A stretch of DNA of 64,000 nt, from assembly GCF_026167665.1 (NCBI RefSeq), contig NZ_CP098740.1, positions 2,604,001 to 2,668,000 of the forward strand, read 5' to 3'. This document shows, piece after piece, positions 1 through 8,754 of the stretch. A program made the position numbers and the translations under genes. The notes under the pieces were generated by a model. That model saw only the letters and a program-made list of their open reading frames with translations, was not told where the DNA came from and ran no database searches. This DNA comes from Streptomyces drozdowiczii (GTDB taxonomy: Bacteria; Actinomycetota; Actinomycetes; Streptomycetales; Streptomycetaceae). The number at the start of each line of letters is the position of its first letter. Positions within the stretch are counted from its first letter, which is position 1.

Positions 1-99
1 GAAACGGGCTGGCAGGCGTGGTCGCTGCACCTGGTCCCGTCCCGCCGGACGCGGGAGATCATGGGGGTGGCGGTCCATTCGAGCCCGCCCGGCGATTGA
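1..99 (+). CDS. C-terminal end of an unidentified protein (partial)
   Basis: An open frame runs from the window edge to a TGA at 97-99 and encodes about 32 residues (start ETGWQAWSL, end HSSPPGD). The family cannot be recognised from this little. The last codons, GGC GAT TGA, lie inside a copy of the dispersed CGGCGATTGAGGA repeat that also ends two other genes in this window, so the tail may be repeat-derived. It converges with the small membrane protein gene at 165-404. Reality of the frame is inferred from its codon use and clean stop. Confidence 0.45.
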   Translation, partial: ETGWQAWSLHLVPSRRTREIMGVAVHSSPPGD

Positions 100-164
100 G
101 GACATCTTCTCGCCGGACGACGGCGGCGGCGGGGCAACGCCCGTGAGCACCCCGCCCCGCCGTC

Positions 165-404
165 CTACTTCCGCTTCGCGGACACCGGCTCGGCCGACTC
201 CTCGGAAGCCGGCTCGGCCGGCCGCTCCTCGAAGTTCACCCGCCCCATGTGCCGGTTCATCGACTTCATGAGCGCCCACACGCCCACGGCGAGCGCCGCG
301 AAGACGATGAAGCCGAGGACCCCGGGGGTCACCTTGTTCTTGTCGAGTTCCTCGGCGAGCGGGACGAGGTTCGTCAGTGCCTGAGTCGCGTACATATCAG
401 GCAT
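165..404 (-). CDS. small single-pass membrane protein downstream of mca
   Basis: Encodes 79 residues. One hydrophobic segment lies at about residues 28-47 (GVLGFIVFAALAVGVWALM), followed by a basic stretch (KSMNRHMGR) and an acidic, Ser/Pro-rich C-terminal tail, as expected for a small single-pass membrane protein with a cytoplasmic tail. Its ATG overlaps the last 8 bases of mca, so translation is probably coupled. No catalytic motif is visible and no function is known to me. The close linkage suggests co-expression with mycothiol detoxification, but that is inference. Confidence 0.8.
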   Translation of the reverse strand: MPDMYATQALTNLVPLAEELDKNKVTPGVLGFIVFAALAVGVWALMKSMNRHMGRVNFEERPAEPASEESAEPVSAKRK

Positions 405-1278
405 TGTCGCGGATGCCCGCGAAGAGGTCGCTCTCGGGGAGGGAGGTATCGACCAGAGACTTCGCCAGCTCGTACTCCTCGGTCGGCCAGACCTCCCGCT
501 GGATGTCCATCGGGACGCGGAACCAGCCGCCGTCCGGATCGATCTGCGTGGCGTGCGCGATCAGCGCCTTGTCGCGGATCTCGAAGAAGTCCGCGCACGG
601 AACGTGCGTGGTCAGGGTGCGCTCGGCACGCCCGAACTCCTTCCAGCGCTCCAGCCACTCCCCGTACGGCGACTCCATGCCCCGGGCGAGCAGCGCCTCG
701 TGCAGGGCGACCGTGCGCGGCCGGTTGAAGCCCTGGTTGTAGTAGAGCTTCTGCGGCGTCCAGGCGGGGCCGAACTCCGCCTCGGGGAACTTCTCGGTGT
801 CCGCGGCGCCCTCGAAGGCGATCATCGAGATGGTGTGGGTCATGATGTGGTCGGGGTGCGGGTAGCCCCCGTTCTCGTCGTACGTGGTGATGACCTGCGG
901 CCGGAACGCGCGGATCTGCGCGACGAGGCGGCCGGCCGCGACGGTCTCGTCCTCCAGGGCGAAGCAGCCCTCGGGGAGCGGCGGCAGCGGGTCGCCCTCG
1001 GGCAGGCCCGAGTCCACGAAGCCCAGCCATTCCTGCTTGACGCCCAGGATCTCCCGGGCCTCGTCCATCTCCTTGCGGCGCACCTCGTGGATGTTCTCCT
1101 CGATGTACGCGTCGCCCTGGAGTTTCGGGTTGAGGATGGAGCCGCGCTCGCCTCCCGTGCAGGTCACGACCAGCACGTCCACCCCCTCGGACACATACTT
1201 GGCCATGGTGGCCGCGCCCTTGCTCGACTCGTCGTCGGGGTGAGCGTGTACGGCCATCAGTCGAAGCTGCTCAGTCAA
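397..1278 (-). CDS. mca: mycothiol S-conjugate amidase
   Basis: LmbE/PIG-L family zinc amidase that cleaves mycothiol S-conjugates to release a mercapturic acid (AcCys-S-R) and GlcN-Ins, the detoxification step of mycothiol chemistry in the cytosol. The metal-binding AHPDDE motif is at residues 12-17, with YPHPDH further on, where the second histidine ligand is expected. The chosen start is TTG at 1278: GAGGA sits 7 bases upstream, whereas the in-frame ATG at 1296 has no ribosome binding site. This gives 293 residues, the family's normal size. It is followed by an overlapping small membrane protein gene. Confidence 0.93.
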   Translation of the reverse strand: MTEQLRLMAVHAHPDDESSKGAATMAKYVSEGVDVLVVTCTGGERGSILNPKLQGDAYIEENIHEVRRKEMDEAREILGVKQEWLGFVDSGLPEGDPLPPLPEGCFALEDETVAAGRLVAQIRAFRPQVITTYDENGGYPHPDHIMTHTISMIAFEGAADTEKFPEAEFGPAWTPQKLYYNQGFNRPRTVALHEALLARGMESPYGEWLERWKEFGRAERTLTTHVPCADFFEIRDKALIAHATQIDPDGGWFRVPMDIQREVWPTEEYELAKSLVDTSLPESDLFAGIRDNA

Positions 1279-1429
1279 GACTCGATCCTCAGTCATTGGT
1301 CGCCATCAAAGGTGCCGTCCCGCAGGGACGCCGGTCTCGGGGCGGCGGTCGGGTGACGGGTGGGCGGCTTCTATAGTGACTGAACCGGGGGGCGGAAAAT
1401 TCCTCGATCCCGGCACGGGAGGAACGATC

Positions 1430-1846
1430 ATGACGGCGGTGCGCGAGGCGCTTCCCGAGAACCGCTACGGCCGCTCCGCGGACCGGCGCGCGGACCGCAA
1501 GCTCAAGATCATCGGCTCGGTGCTGGGCGTCGCCCTGCTCGGCGTGGTCGGCTGGATCGGCTACGACTACGTGGGCGGCAAGGGCCTCAGCGCCGAGATG
1601 ATCAAGTTCAAGGTCACCGCGGACGACCGCGTCGAGGTGCACCTGGAGGTCCGCAAGGGCCGCGACGACAAGGGCTACTGCACCCTCCGCTCGCTCAGCG
1701 AGAACGGCACGGAGGTCGCCCGCAAGGACTTCCGTTTCGACGACGACAGCGGCCGGATCGACAAGATCCTGACCCTGCGGACGACCTCCCGGGCGACCGC
1801 GGTCGAGCTACTGGGCTGCACGGAGGACGGCGGGGCGTCGAGTTGA
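1430..1846 (+). CDS. DUF4307 family membrane protein
   Basis: Encodes 138 residues. After a polar N-terminus (RYGRSADRRADRK) there is one membrane span at about residues 23-45 (IIGSVLGVALLGVVGWIGYDYV), then a soluble domain of about 90 residues that is likely extracytoplasmic. This architecture matches the actinobacterial DUF4307 family, usually found beside mca and greA as here. The ATG at 1430 is preceded by GGGAGG at good spacing and is preferred over the upstream GTG at 1376. It is divergent from mca. Function unknown. Confidence 0.85.
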   Translation: MTAVREALPENRYGRSADRRADRKLKIIGSVLGVALLGVVGWIGYDYVGGKGLSAEMIKFKVTADDRVEVHLEVRKGRDDKGYCTLRSLSENGTEVARKDFRFDDDSGRIDKILTLRTTSRATAVELLGCTEDGGASS

Positions 1847-2029
1847 CCGCAGCACGCCCGTCGTAACCCCATTTAACCGGCTCTGACCTGCGGTTTCCGC
1901 AGTCGGGACTTTTACCTTCTCCCCCTTTTCCCGGTGAATTGTTAGGCTCGTGGTTTCGCCCACCCGCTGAAGCGCATGCTTGCGGGTAGGGCGTTGCTTT
2001 GTATTCCCAGTACCGACGAGGAGCACCCT

Positions 2030-2527
2030 GTGACCCAGACCAGCGAAAACGTCACCTGGCTCACGCAGGAGGCGTACAACCAGCTCAAGGCCGAGCTGGA
2101 GTACCTGTCTGGTCCCGCGCGCACGGAGATCGCCGTCAAGATCGCGGCGGCCCGTGAGGAGGGGGACCTGCGTGAGAACGGCGGGTACCACGCGGCCAAG
2201 GAGGAGCAGGGCAAGATGGAGCTCCGGGTGCGCCAGCTGACCCAGCTCCTCGAGCACGCGAAGGTCGGCGAGGCGCCGGCCGACGACGGCGTGGTCGAGC
2301 CCGGCATGGTCGTGACGATCGCCTTCGACGGCGACGAGGACGACACGATGACCTTCCTTCTGGCCTCCCGTGAGTACGCGAGCGCGGACATCGAGACGTA
2401 CTCCCCGCAGTCGCCGCTCGGCGTGGGCGTCAACGGCAAGAAGACCGGCGACAACGCCGACTACGAGCTGCCGAACGGCAAGACCGCCACGGTGAAGATC
2501 CTCTCGGCGAAGCCGTACACCGGCTGA
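2030..2527 (+). CDS. greA: transcription elongation factor GreA
   Basis: Enters the RNA polymerase secondary channel and stimulates cleavage of backtracked transcripts. The product is 165 residues, close to the family norm of about 158. It shows the N-terminal coiled-coil domain with the acidic tip (EEGDLRENGGYHAAKEEQGK) and the C-terminal FKBP-like domain with the SPLG motif (QSPLGVGVNGKKTGD). The GTG start at 2030 follows GAGGAGC; a longer frame from 1976 lacks a ribosome binding site. It ends just before a strong hairpin that also faces the convergent ABC permease. Confidence 0.97.
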   Translation: MTQTSENVTWLTQEAYNQLKAELEYLSGPARTEIAVKIAAAREEGDLRENGGYHAAKEEQGKMELRVRQLTQLLEHAKVGEAPADDGVVEPGMVVTIAFDGDEDDTMTFLLASREYASADIETYSPQSPLGVGVNGKKTGDNADYELPNGKTATVKILSAKPYTG

Positions 2528-2538
2528 CCCGTACGTGA

Positions 2539-2574
2539 AGGAGCCCCGGCCGCGCGACGCGGGCCGGGGCTCCT
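2539..2574. terminator. bidirectional hairpin terminator between greA and the ABC permease
   Basis: Perfect 13-bp inverted repeat AGGAGCCCCGGCC / GGCCGGGGCTCCT with a 10-nt loop, placed between two converging genes. No long T run follows, which is common for Streptomyces terminators. Confidence 0.75.
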
Positions 2575-2594
2575 CCGTGTCCGGGGCCGGGTCC

Positions 2595-3457
2595 TCAGTG
2601 GGAGACCGAGCGGTACTTGCGCACGGCCAGGGTCCGGAAGACCACGATGATCAGCACGGACCAGATCAGCGAGGCCCAGACGGGGTGCTCCATCGGCCAG
2701 GCGCCGGTCACCGACTTCGGGACGCCCTCGATGGTGTTGCCGAACAGTTCGCGGGCCGCCGCCACCGTCGCACTGAACGGGTTCCACTCGGCGACGTACT
2801 GCAGAAAGGTCGGCATGCCGTTGACCGGCACGAAGGCGTTCGAGATGAACGTCAGCGGGAAGAGCCAGATCAGGCCGCCGGAGGTGGCCGCCTCCGGGGT
2901 GCGGACGGTGAGGCCGATCAGCGCCCCGATCCAGGTGAAGGCGTAGCCGAGGAGCAGCAGCAGCCCGAAGCCGCCGAGGACCTTGCCGATGTTCTCGTGG
3001 GTGCGCCAGCCGACGAGCAGGGCGACGCCCGCGAGGACGACGAGCGTGACGGCGGTCTGCACCAGGTCGGCCAGCGTCCGCCCGGTCAGCACCGCGCCCC
3101 GGGCCATCGGCAGCGACCTGAACCGGTCGATGAGGCCCTTGTGCATGTCCTCCGCGATGCCCGCGCCGGCGCCCGCGGTGGCGAAGGTCACGGTCTGCGC
3201 GAAGATGCCGGCCATCAGGAATTCCTTGTACGCGCCGGCGCTGACGCCCGCGCCCGGAATCGCGATCGAGCCGCCGAACACGTACGTGAAGAGCACCACG
3301 AACATGACCGGCTGGATGATCCCGAACAGGATCATCTCGGGGATGCGGGTCATGCGGATGAGGTTGCGCTTGCCGATGACCAGCGAGTCGCGGACCGACT
3401 GGCCGATGCCGCCGCCCGGCCTCGGGCGGCCGTACGGGCTTCGCTGAGGGCGCTCAT
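2595..3457 (-). CDS. DrrB-type ABC-2 exporter permease, 5' end frameshifted
   Basis: Membrane subunit of a DrrA/DrrB-type drug exporter, paired with the ATPase just upstream. The intact frame (2595-3353, 252 residues) has about six hydrophobic segments and the ABC-2 signature region around NAFVPVNGMPTFLQYVAEWNP. Reading upstream, an ATG at 3455-3457 overlaps the ATPase stop as ATGA and encodes MSALSEARTAARGR, then loses frame near 3411-3420. Adding one base in the C/G run there joins it to GGGIGQSVRDSLVIGKRNLIRM and the rest. The full-length protein would be about 287 residues, normal for DrrB. This is probably a one-base sequencing loss; otherwise translation must begin internally at 3353. 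Confidence 0.85.
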
Positions 3458-4440
3458 TTCTCCGTCTCCGTTCCGGGGTTCCCGGCCTCGTTCTTCTCCT
3501 GCTCGGCCGCGTGGCCGGTGAGGGAGATGAACACGTCGTCCAGGGTGGGGCGGCGCAGTCCGATGTCGTCGATCTCCACGCCCTGGGCGTCGAGGTCGCG
3601 GATGACCTCGGCGAGGAGCTTGGCGCCGCCGTCGACCGGGACGGTCAGCTTGCGCATGTTCGGCAGGACGGCGGTCTCGCCCTTGCCGAGGCGGGTGAGG
3701 ACGGTGCGCGCGGGCTCGATCTGCTCGGGGTCGTGCACGACGACCTCGACGCGCTCGCCGCCGATGCGGGCCTTGAGCTGGTCGGAGGTGCCGCGGGCGA
3801 TGACGCGTCCGTGGTCGATCACGCAGATGTCGTGGGCGAGGTGGTCCGCCTCCTCCAGATACTGCGTGGTCAGCAGCAGCGTCGTACCGCCGGCGACCAG
3901 CTCCTCGATGACCTCCCAGAGCTGCTGGCGGTTGCGCGGGTCGAGCCCGGTCGTCGGCTCGTCCATGAACATGACCGGCGGCGACACGACGAGCGCCGCC
4001 GCCAGGTCGAGGCGGCGGCGCATGCCTCCGGAGTACGTCTTGGCGGGGCGGTCCGCCGCGTCGGCCAGGTTGAAGCGGTCGAGCAGCTCGCCCGCCCGGG
4101 CCTTCGCCGCGCGCCCGCTCATCTGGTAGAGCTGGCCGACCATGCGCAGGTTCTCGCGGCCGGTCAGATATTCGTCGACGGCGGCGAACTGGCCGGAGAG
4201 CCCGATCGAGCGCCGCACCTCGTTGGGGTGTTTCAGGACGTCGATCCCCGCCACGAAGGCGCTGCCGCTGTCCGGCCTGAGCAGGGTCGTCAGGACCCGG
4301 ACGGCGGTCGTCTTGCCGGCTCCGTTGGGGCCGAGGAGTCCGAGCACGGTGCCTTCCGGCACGTCGAGGTCGACGCCGCCGAGTGCAGTGACGTCACCGA
4401 AGGTCTTGACGAGCCCTTCGGCGTAGATGGCGCCTGGCAT
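3454..4440 (-). CDS. DrrA-type drug exporter ATP-binding protein
   Basis: Nucleotide-binding subunit of an ABC-2 exporter. Walker A is GPNGAGKTT, the signature is YSGGMRRRLDLA and Walker B is VMFMDEPTTGLD, followed by the DrrA-type C-terminal extension of about 100 residues ending in LRRPTLDDVFISLTG. The product is 328 residues from the ATG at 4440, preceded by GGGGGAA; a longer frame upstream lacks a binding site. Its stop overlaps the permease start as ATGA, indicating translational coupling. The substrate cannot be told from sequence. Confidence 0.93.
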   Translation of the reverse strand: MPGAIYAEGLVKTFGDVTALGGVDLDVPEGTVLGLLGPNGAGKTTAVRVLTTLLRPDSGSAFVAGIDVLKHPNEVRRSIGLSGQFAAVDEYLTGRENLRMVGQLYQMSGRAAKARAGELLDRFNLADAADRPAKTYSGGMRRRLDLAAALVVSPPVMFMDEPTTGLDPRNRQQLWEVIEELVAGGTTLLLTTQYLEEADHLAHDICVIDHGRVIARGTSDQLKARIGGERVEVVVHDPEQIEPARTVLTRLGKGETAVLPNMRKLTVPVDGGAKLLAEVIRDLDAQGVEIDDIGLRRPTLDDVFISLTGHAAEQEKNEAGNPGTETEK

Positions 4441-4543
4441 ATGGGATTCCCCCAGTGCGTTCGGGTGGCTACCTCTCAGGGTCCAGATCCTAGGGACGCC
4501 GGGGGTGCCGTGCCCGGTGAACACACGAGCGGCGCGCAGATCG

Positions 4544-5773
4544 TCAGCCCATCACCAAATAGCCCGCGTCCCGCAGCGCCGCCTTCACGTCGTCGCAGTG
4601 CTCCGGCCCCTTGGTCTCCAGGTGCAGCTCCACCTCCGCCTCGGTGAGGCCGAGCCGGGGGTCCGTACGGGCGTGGCTGACGTCCAGCACGTTGGCGTCC
4701 GCGACCGAGAGGACGCCGAGCATGGCGGCCAGCGCGCCGGGCCGGTCGGTGAGCCGCAGCCGCAGGCTGAGGTAGCGCCCGGCCGCCGCCATGCCGTGGG
4801 TGAGGATGCGCTGCATCAGCAGCGGGTCCACATTGCCGCCGGAGAGCAGCGCGACGACGGGCCCGTGGAACGACTTGGGGTCGCCGAGCAGGGCGGCCAC
4901 CGGGCTCGCCCCGGCCGGTTCGACCACCATCTTGGCCCGCTCCAGGCAGAGCAGCAGGGCGCTGGACAGCTCGTCCTCGGAGACCGTACGCACCTCGTCC
5001 ACCAGGTCCCTGACCAGGGCGAACGGCACATCGCCGGGGCGTCCGACCTTGATGCCGTCCGCCATGGTCTGGAGCGTGTCGATGGAGACGGGACGGTCGG
5101 CCGCGAGGGACGGCGGGTAGCACGCGGCACCGGCCGCCTGCACGCCCACGATGCGCACGTCGGGCCGGACGGCCTTGACCGCGACCGCGATGCCGGCCGC
5201 GAGGCCGCCGCCGCCCATGCCGACCACGATCGTCCGGACCTCGGGGCACTGCTCCAGGATCTCCAGGCCGACCGTGCCCTGCCCGGCGATGATGTCGGCG
5301 TGGTCGAAGGGGTGGATGAACACCGCGCCGGTCTCGCGTGCGTACTCCTGCGCGGCGGCCAGGGTCTCGTCCACGACGGTGCCGTGCAGCCGCACCCGGG
5401 CCCCGTACTCGCGGGTGGCGGCGACCTTCGGCAGCGGTGCGCCGACCGGCATGAAGACCGTGGAGCGTACGCCGAGGAGCGCAGACGCGAGGGCGACACC
5501 CTGCGCATGGTTCCCGGCGCTCGCGGCCACGACCCCTGCGGCGCGTTCGACCGGGGTGAGCCCCGAGATGCGTACGTAGGCGCCCCGCAGTTTGAACGAG
5601 CCGGTCCGCTGGAGGTTCTCGCACTTGAAGAGGACGGGCGCGCCCACGAGGCCCGAGAGATGGCGGCTGCCTTCGAGCGGGGTGACCTTGGCAACCCCGG
5701 AGAGCATCTTCTGCGCCCCCCGTACGTCATCGAGGATCACGGAGGGAAAGCTGCCGGACGACGGGAAGTTCAT
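4544..5773 (-). CDS. ilvA: threonine ammonia-lyase (threonine dehydratase) with ACT domain
   Basis: PLP enzyme converting threonine to 2-oxobutanoate and ammonia, feeding isoleucine synthesis and also acyl-CoA precursors. The PLP lysine lies in the GSFKLRGAY motif (about residue 52) and the phosphate-binding glycine loop is GMGGGGLAAG. A C-terminal ACT domain (LRLRLTDRPGALAAMLGVL) is present once, giving 409 residues. The single ACT domain and length resemble the TdcB-like actinobacterial form rather than the 510-residue two-ACT biosynthetic enzyme. The start chosen is the ATG at 5773 (MNFPSSG). Divergent from a MarR regulator across 155 bases. Confidence 0.9.
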   Translation of the reverse strand: MNFPSSGSFPSVILDDVRGAQKMLSGVAKVTPLEGSRHLSGLVGAPVLFKCENLQRTGSFKLRGAYVRISGLTPVERAAGVVAASAGNHAQGVALASALLGVRSTVFMPVGAPLPKVAATREYGARVRLHGTVVDETLAAAQEYARETGAVFIHPFDHADIIAGQGTVGLEILEQCPEVRTIVVGMGGGGLAAGIAVAVKAVRPDVRIVGVQAAGAACYPPSLAADRPVSIDTLQTMADGIKVGRPGDVPFALVRDLVDEVRTVSEDELSSALLLCLERAKMVVEPAGASPVAALLGDPKSFHGPVVALLSGGNVDPLLMQRILTHGMAAAGRYLSLRLRLTDRPGALAAMLGVLSVADANVLDVSHARTDPRLGLTEAEVELHLETKGPEHCDDVKAALRDAGYLVMG

Positions 5774-5928
5774 ACCGTAAGTCTTGCAGCTCGGAGGGGC
5801 CCGGCCGCCGCTTGCGGGGCCGTCCTGCGCCGATGTCCGCAGGTTTGTGCAGCACTGGTACGCGTTGCCCCGGGGCCGCGTACTCTGTCCCCCACCCATC
5901 CGACACCGCACGAAGAGAGCCCCCGGCC

Positions 5929-6459
5929 ATGCCCCCTCAGGACATGACGACTGCCTCGTCTCCATCCGGGGGCGCCGCCCCGGAAAACCCGGGTCCCGAC
6001 CACGTTCTCGACACCCTTCAGCATCAGGTGGCCGTATTCGCCCGCCGGGCCGAGCAGACCCGTCTCGGCGGGGTGGGCCAGGTGCGCAACTCCATGGACC
6101 GGGCGGCCTATCTGCTGCTGAACCGGCTGGACCGGGAAGGTCCGATGGGCGTCAAGGCGCTGGCCGCCGGGATGGGGATCGACTCGTCCACGGTGACCCG
6201 GCAGGTCGCGCCGCTGGTGGACACCGGCCTGGTGAAGCGGACCTCGCACCCGGAGGACGGCCGGGCGGTGGTGCTCCAGCTGTCGCCGCGCGGCCAGGCC
6301 CGGCTGGACGAGGTCCGGGACTCGCGGCGGGAGTTGATGTCGCAGGTGACGGACGGCTGGAGCGAGGAGGAGCGGGACACGTTCTGCGCGCTGCTCACCC
6401 GGTTCAACGCGGCGCTGGCGGCCCGGCAGACGGCGCACCAGACCGCCCACGCGAACTGA
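5929..6459 (+). CDS. MarR family transcriptional regulator
   Basis: Encodes 176 residues with the MarR winged helix: the recognition helix region is VKALAAGMGIDSSTVTRQVAPLVDTGLVKRTSHPEDGRAVVLQLSPRG (described at about residues 78-125), including the D-x-R wing DGR. The N-terminus up to about residue 30 is low-complexity. It reads away from the threonine dehydratase gene, so it may control that gene or itself through the shared 155-base region, but no palindrome stood out there. ATG 5945 (MTTASSPS) is an alternative start. The ligand is unknown. Confidence 0.88.
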   Translation: MPPQDMTTASSPSGGAAPENPGPDHVLDTLQHQVAVFARRAEQTRLGGVGQVRNSMDRAAYLLLNRLDREGPMGVKALAAGMGIDSSTVTRQVAPLVDTGLVKRTSHPEDGRAVVLQLSPRGQARLDEVRDSRRELMSQVTDGWSEEERDTFCALLTRFNAALAARQTAHQTAHAN

Positions 6460-6516
6460 ACGCCCGCCGGGCTCCCGGGGGTTGACCTGAGGGCCGCGGC
6501 GCGTTCGGATTGACGT

Positions 6517-7010
6517 GTGCGAGAGCGTCATGCGGGCCCGCTGCGGGGCCGCGCCCAGGACTTCGAGTCCTTCGTCGCGGGCGCGGCGGGCCGTCTGCTG
6601 CACACGGCCACCCTGCTCACCGCCGAACCGGCGGACGCACCCGGCGCCCACCCGCACGCGCTGCGGCTGCTCACCGCCTCGCTGGCCCGGACGTTCGCCG
6701 ACTGGGAGCGGCTGCGGGGCGAGGACCCGTACGACCGCACCCGGCAGGAGCTGGCGGGCAGGTTCGCCCGCGAGGCGTGGCGCCACCACCGGCCGCGCGG
6801 CGGGCTGCTGGACCGGCTGACCCCGCAGGAACGCCTGGTCCTGGTCCTCCGGCTGTACGAGGGGTCCCGGAGGAGCAGACGGCGGCCCTGCTGGGGCTGC
6901 CCGAGGACCGGGTGCGCGCGGTCTGCAACCGGTCGGTGGCCACCCTGCGCGGCACCAGGAGCCCGACCGCGCGCCGGGGCCCGGCCCGGCTGCTGGGGGC
7001 CGCGCCATGA
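6517..7010 (+). CDS. SigE-family sigma-factor-like protein, apparent internal frameshift
   Basis: The first part (from GTG 6517) encodes DFESFVAGAAGRLLHTATLL and continues to LTPQERLVLVLRLYEG. Frame is then lost at the GGGG run near 6861-6865. One added base restores VPEEQTAALLGLPEDRVRAVCNRSVATLRG, a region-4-like helix-turn-helix, ending at TGA 7008-7010. The restored product is about 164 residues, resembling small SigE-family sigma proteins of Streptomyces, though region 2 looks degenerate. The stop overlaps the next gene's ATG. No good ribosome binding site precedes the GTG, so the start is uncertain. Confidence 0.6.
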
Positions 7011-7255
7011 GCGGCACCGGGCGGCGCGAGGACGAGGTGCGCCGGATGCTGGAGGGCCCGCATCCGCAGGTGCCCGCCGACCTGGCGGCACGGGCGGCCG
7101 AGCGGGGCGGACGGCTGCTGCGGCGACGGCGGGCGCGGCGCAGGCTCTGGGTGCTGGCGCTGGTGGCGGCGGTGACCGCGTTCACGGTGTGGGCGCTGGC
7201 GGTCCGGCCGTGGGAGGAGCCTCCGGCGGAGACGACGCCGGTGGAGAGCTGGTAG
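7007..7255 (+). CDS. small tail-anchored membrane protein
   Basis: Encodes 82 residues. The N-terminal 45 residues are charged and end in a very basic run (RLLRRRRARRRL), followed by one hydrophobic span (WVLALVAAVTAFTVWALAV) and a short acidic tail outside. It starts at an ATG that overlaps the stop of the sigma-like gene (ATGA), so the two are probably translationally coupled. The pairing recalls sigma/anti-sigma gene pairs, but there is no recognisable zinc anti-sigma (HxxxCxxC) motif, so the role is open. Confidence 0.75.
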   Translation: MSGTGRREDEVRRMLEGPHPQVPADLAARAAERGGRLLRRRRARRRLWVLALVAAVTAFTVWALAVRPWEEPPAETTPVESW

Positions 7256-7302
7256 GCGCGGTGTTCCGGACTACCCTGGAAAGGAGTGGTCAGGAGGCTG
7301 TC

Positions 7303-7488
7303 ATGACCCGAAAAATCGCTGACTGCCGCAAGTATCCGAGCGAGATGAACTGCTCGCTGACGATCGCCGGCGAGGAGGAGGAAGTCGTGCGGGCCGCGAG
7401 CGAGCACGCCGTCTCCGTCCATCAGCACACCGACAGCCCCGAGCTGCGGGAGCAGGTCAGGGCGACGCTGGAGGACGAACCGGCCTGA
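7303..7488 (+). CDS. DUF1059 small protein
   Basis: Encodes 61 residues with the DUF1059 pattern: ADCRKYPSEMNCSLTIAGEEEEVVRAASEHAVSVH, that is, paired cysteines (C8 and C17) and a following conserved helix with H36 and H40. The ATG is preceded by an ideal AGGAGG at 6-base spacing. It stands alone, 47 bases after the membrane protein gene and just before a T-rich terminator. Function is not established; the Cys/His pattern could bind metal, which is only a guess. Confidence 0.85.
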   Translation: MTRKIADCRKYPSEMNCSLTIAGEEEEVVRAASEHAVSVHQHTDSPELREQVRATLEDEPA

Positions 7489-7492
7489 AGCC

Positions 7493-7536
7493 CGGGCGGG
7501 CGGAGCCGGAGACTCCGGCCCCGCCCCCCTTTTTTT
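7493..7536 (+). terminator. rho-independent terminator after the DUF1059 gene
   Basis: Hairpin core GCCGGA-GAC-TCCGGC inside a longer GC-rich imperfect stem, followed by seven Ts (7530-7536). It lies between converging genes. Confidence 0.8.
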
Positions 7537-7542
7537 GCCGAC

Positions 7543-8688
7543 TTAACCCAGCGCCTGCGTCAGGTCCGCGAGCAGGTCGTCCGCGTTCTCGATGCCGACG
7601 GAGAGGCGGACCAGGTCGGCCGGGACCTCCAGCGGGGAGCCCGCAGCCGAGGCGTGCGTCATGCGGCCGGGGTGCTCCAGGAGCGATTCGACGCCGCCCA
7701 GGGACTCGCCCAGGGTGAAGAGCTTGGCCCGGTTGCAGACCTCGACCGCCGCCTCCTCGCCGCCCTCGACGCGGAAGGACACCATGCCGCCGAAGGCCCG
7801 CATCTGCTTGGCGGCGACCTCGTGGCCCCGGTGCTCGGGCAGGCCCGGGTAGAGGACCTGGGTGACCTTGGGGTGCCGGGTCAGCAGCTCGGCGACCTTG
7901 GTGGCGTTCTCGCTGTGGCGGTCCATGCGGACGGCGAGCGTCTTGATGCCGCGCAGCACCAGCCAGGCGTCGAACGGGCCGGCCACGCCGCCCATCGCGT
8001 TCTGGTGGTAGACCAACTCGTCGGCCAGATCGGGGTCGTTGACGATCAGCGCGCCGCCGACGACGTCCGAGTGGCCGCCCATGTACTTGGTGGTGGAGTG
8101 CACGACGACATCCGCGCCGAGCGCCAGCGGCTGCTGGAGGTAGGGGCTCGCGAAGGTGTTGTCCACGACGAGCCGCGCCCCCGCGGTGCGGGCGACCTGG
8201 GCGACGGCGGCGATGTCGGTGATGCCGAGCAGCGGGTTGGACGGGGTCTCCACCCAGACCGCCTTGGTGCGCGGGGTGATCGCGGCCCGGACCGCCGCCA
8301 CGTCCGAGGTGTCGGCGACGGAGAACTCCACGCCCCAGCGCGAGGCGACCTTCGCGAACAGCCGGAACGTGCCGCCGTAGGCGTCGTTCGGGATCACGAC
8401 GTGGTCGCCGGGGGTCAGCAGCGTACGGAGCAGGCAGTCCTCGGCGGCGAGGCCGGAGGCGAAGGCGAGCCCGCGCCGGCCGCCCTCCAGGGCCGCGAGG
8501 TTCTCCTCCAGGGCGGTGCGGGTCGGGTTGGCGCTGCGGCTGTACTCGTAACCGCCGCGCAGCCCGCCCACGCCGTCCTGCTTGTACGTGGACACCTGGT
8601 AGATGGGCGGGACCACGGCGCCGGTGAGGGGGTCGGCGGTGTTCCCCGCGTGGATGGCGCGGGTTTCGAAGCTGTGCTGGTCGCTCAT
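7543..8688 (-). CDS. metB: cystathionine gamma-synthase / PLP-dependent trans-sulfuration enzyme
   Basis: Cys/Met metabolism PLP family, 381 residues. The PLP lysine is in VVHSTTKYMGGHSDVVGG (about residue 199). Conserved YxR and SANPTRTALE near the N-terminus, and LGGVESLLEHPGRMTHAS near the C-terminus, fit the MetB group. It joins cysteine to an activated homoserine to give cystathionine. Cystathionine gamma-lyases of the same family look very alike, and many actinobacterial enzymes do both, so the direction of reaction is not certain. Confidence 0.88.
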   Translation of the reverse strand: MSDQHSFETRAIHAGNTADPLTGAVVPPIYQVSTYKQDGVGGLRGGYEYSRSANPTRTALEENLAALEGGRRGLAFASGLAAEDCLLRTLLTPGDHVVIPNDAYGGTFRLFAKVASRWGVEFSVADTSDVAAVRAAITPRTKAVWVETPSNPLLGITDIAAVAQVARTAGARLVVDNTFASPYLQQPLALGADVVVHSTTKYMGGHSDVVGGALIVNDPDLADELVYHQNAMGGVAGPFDAWLVLRGIKTLAVRMDRHSENATKVAELLTRHPKVTQVLYPGLPEHRGHEVAAKQMRAFGGMVSFRVEGGEEAAVEVCNRAKLFTLGESLGGVESLLEHPGRMTHASAAGSPLEVPADLVRLSVGIENADDLLADLTQALG

Positions 8689-8754
8689 GGGGCCGAGCGT
8701 AGTTCGTCATGAGGTCCCGCACGGCCCACCGAGCCGTCCGGTGACAATGGGGGC

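Noticed and set aside
2535..3521. Plus-strand 328-codon frame opposite the ABC permease
   Set aside because: Low-complexity shadow without a domain or a ribosome binding site.
6515..6820. Alternative frames of the sigma-like gene as separate genes
   Set aside because: Only the 6517 frame followed by the 6510 frame gives sigma-like motifs; the other readings are Arg/Pro-rich noise.
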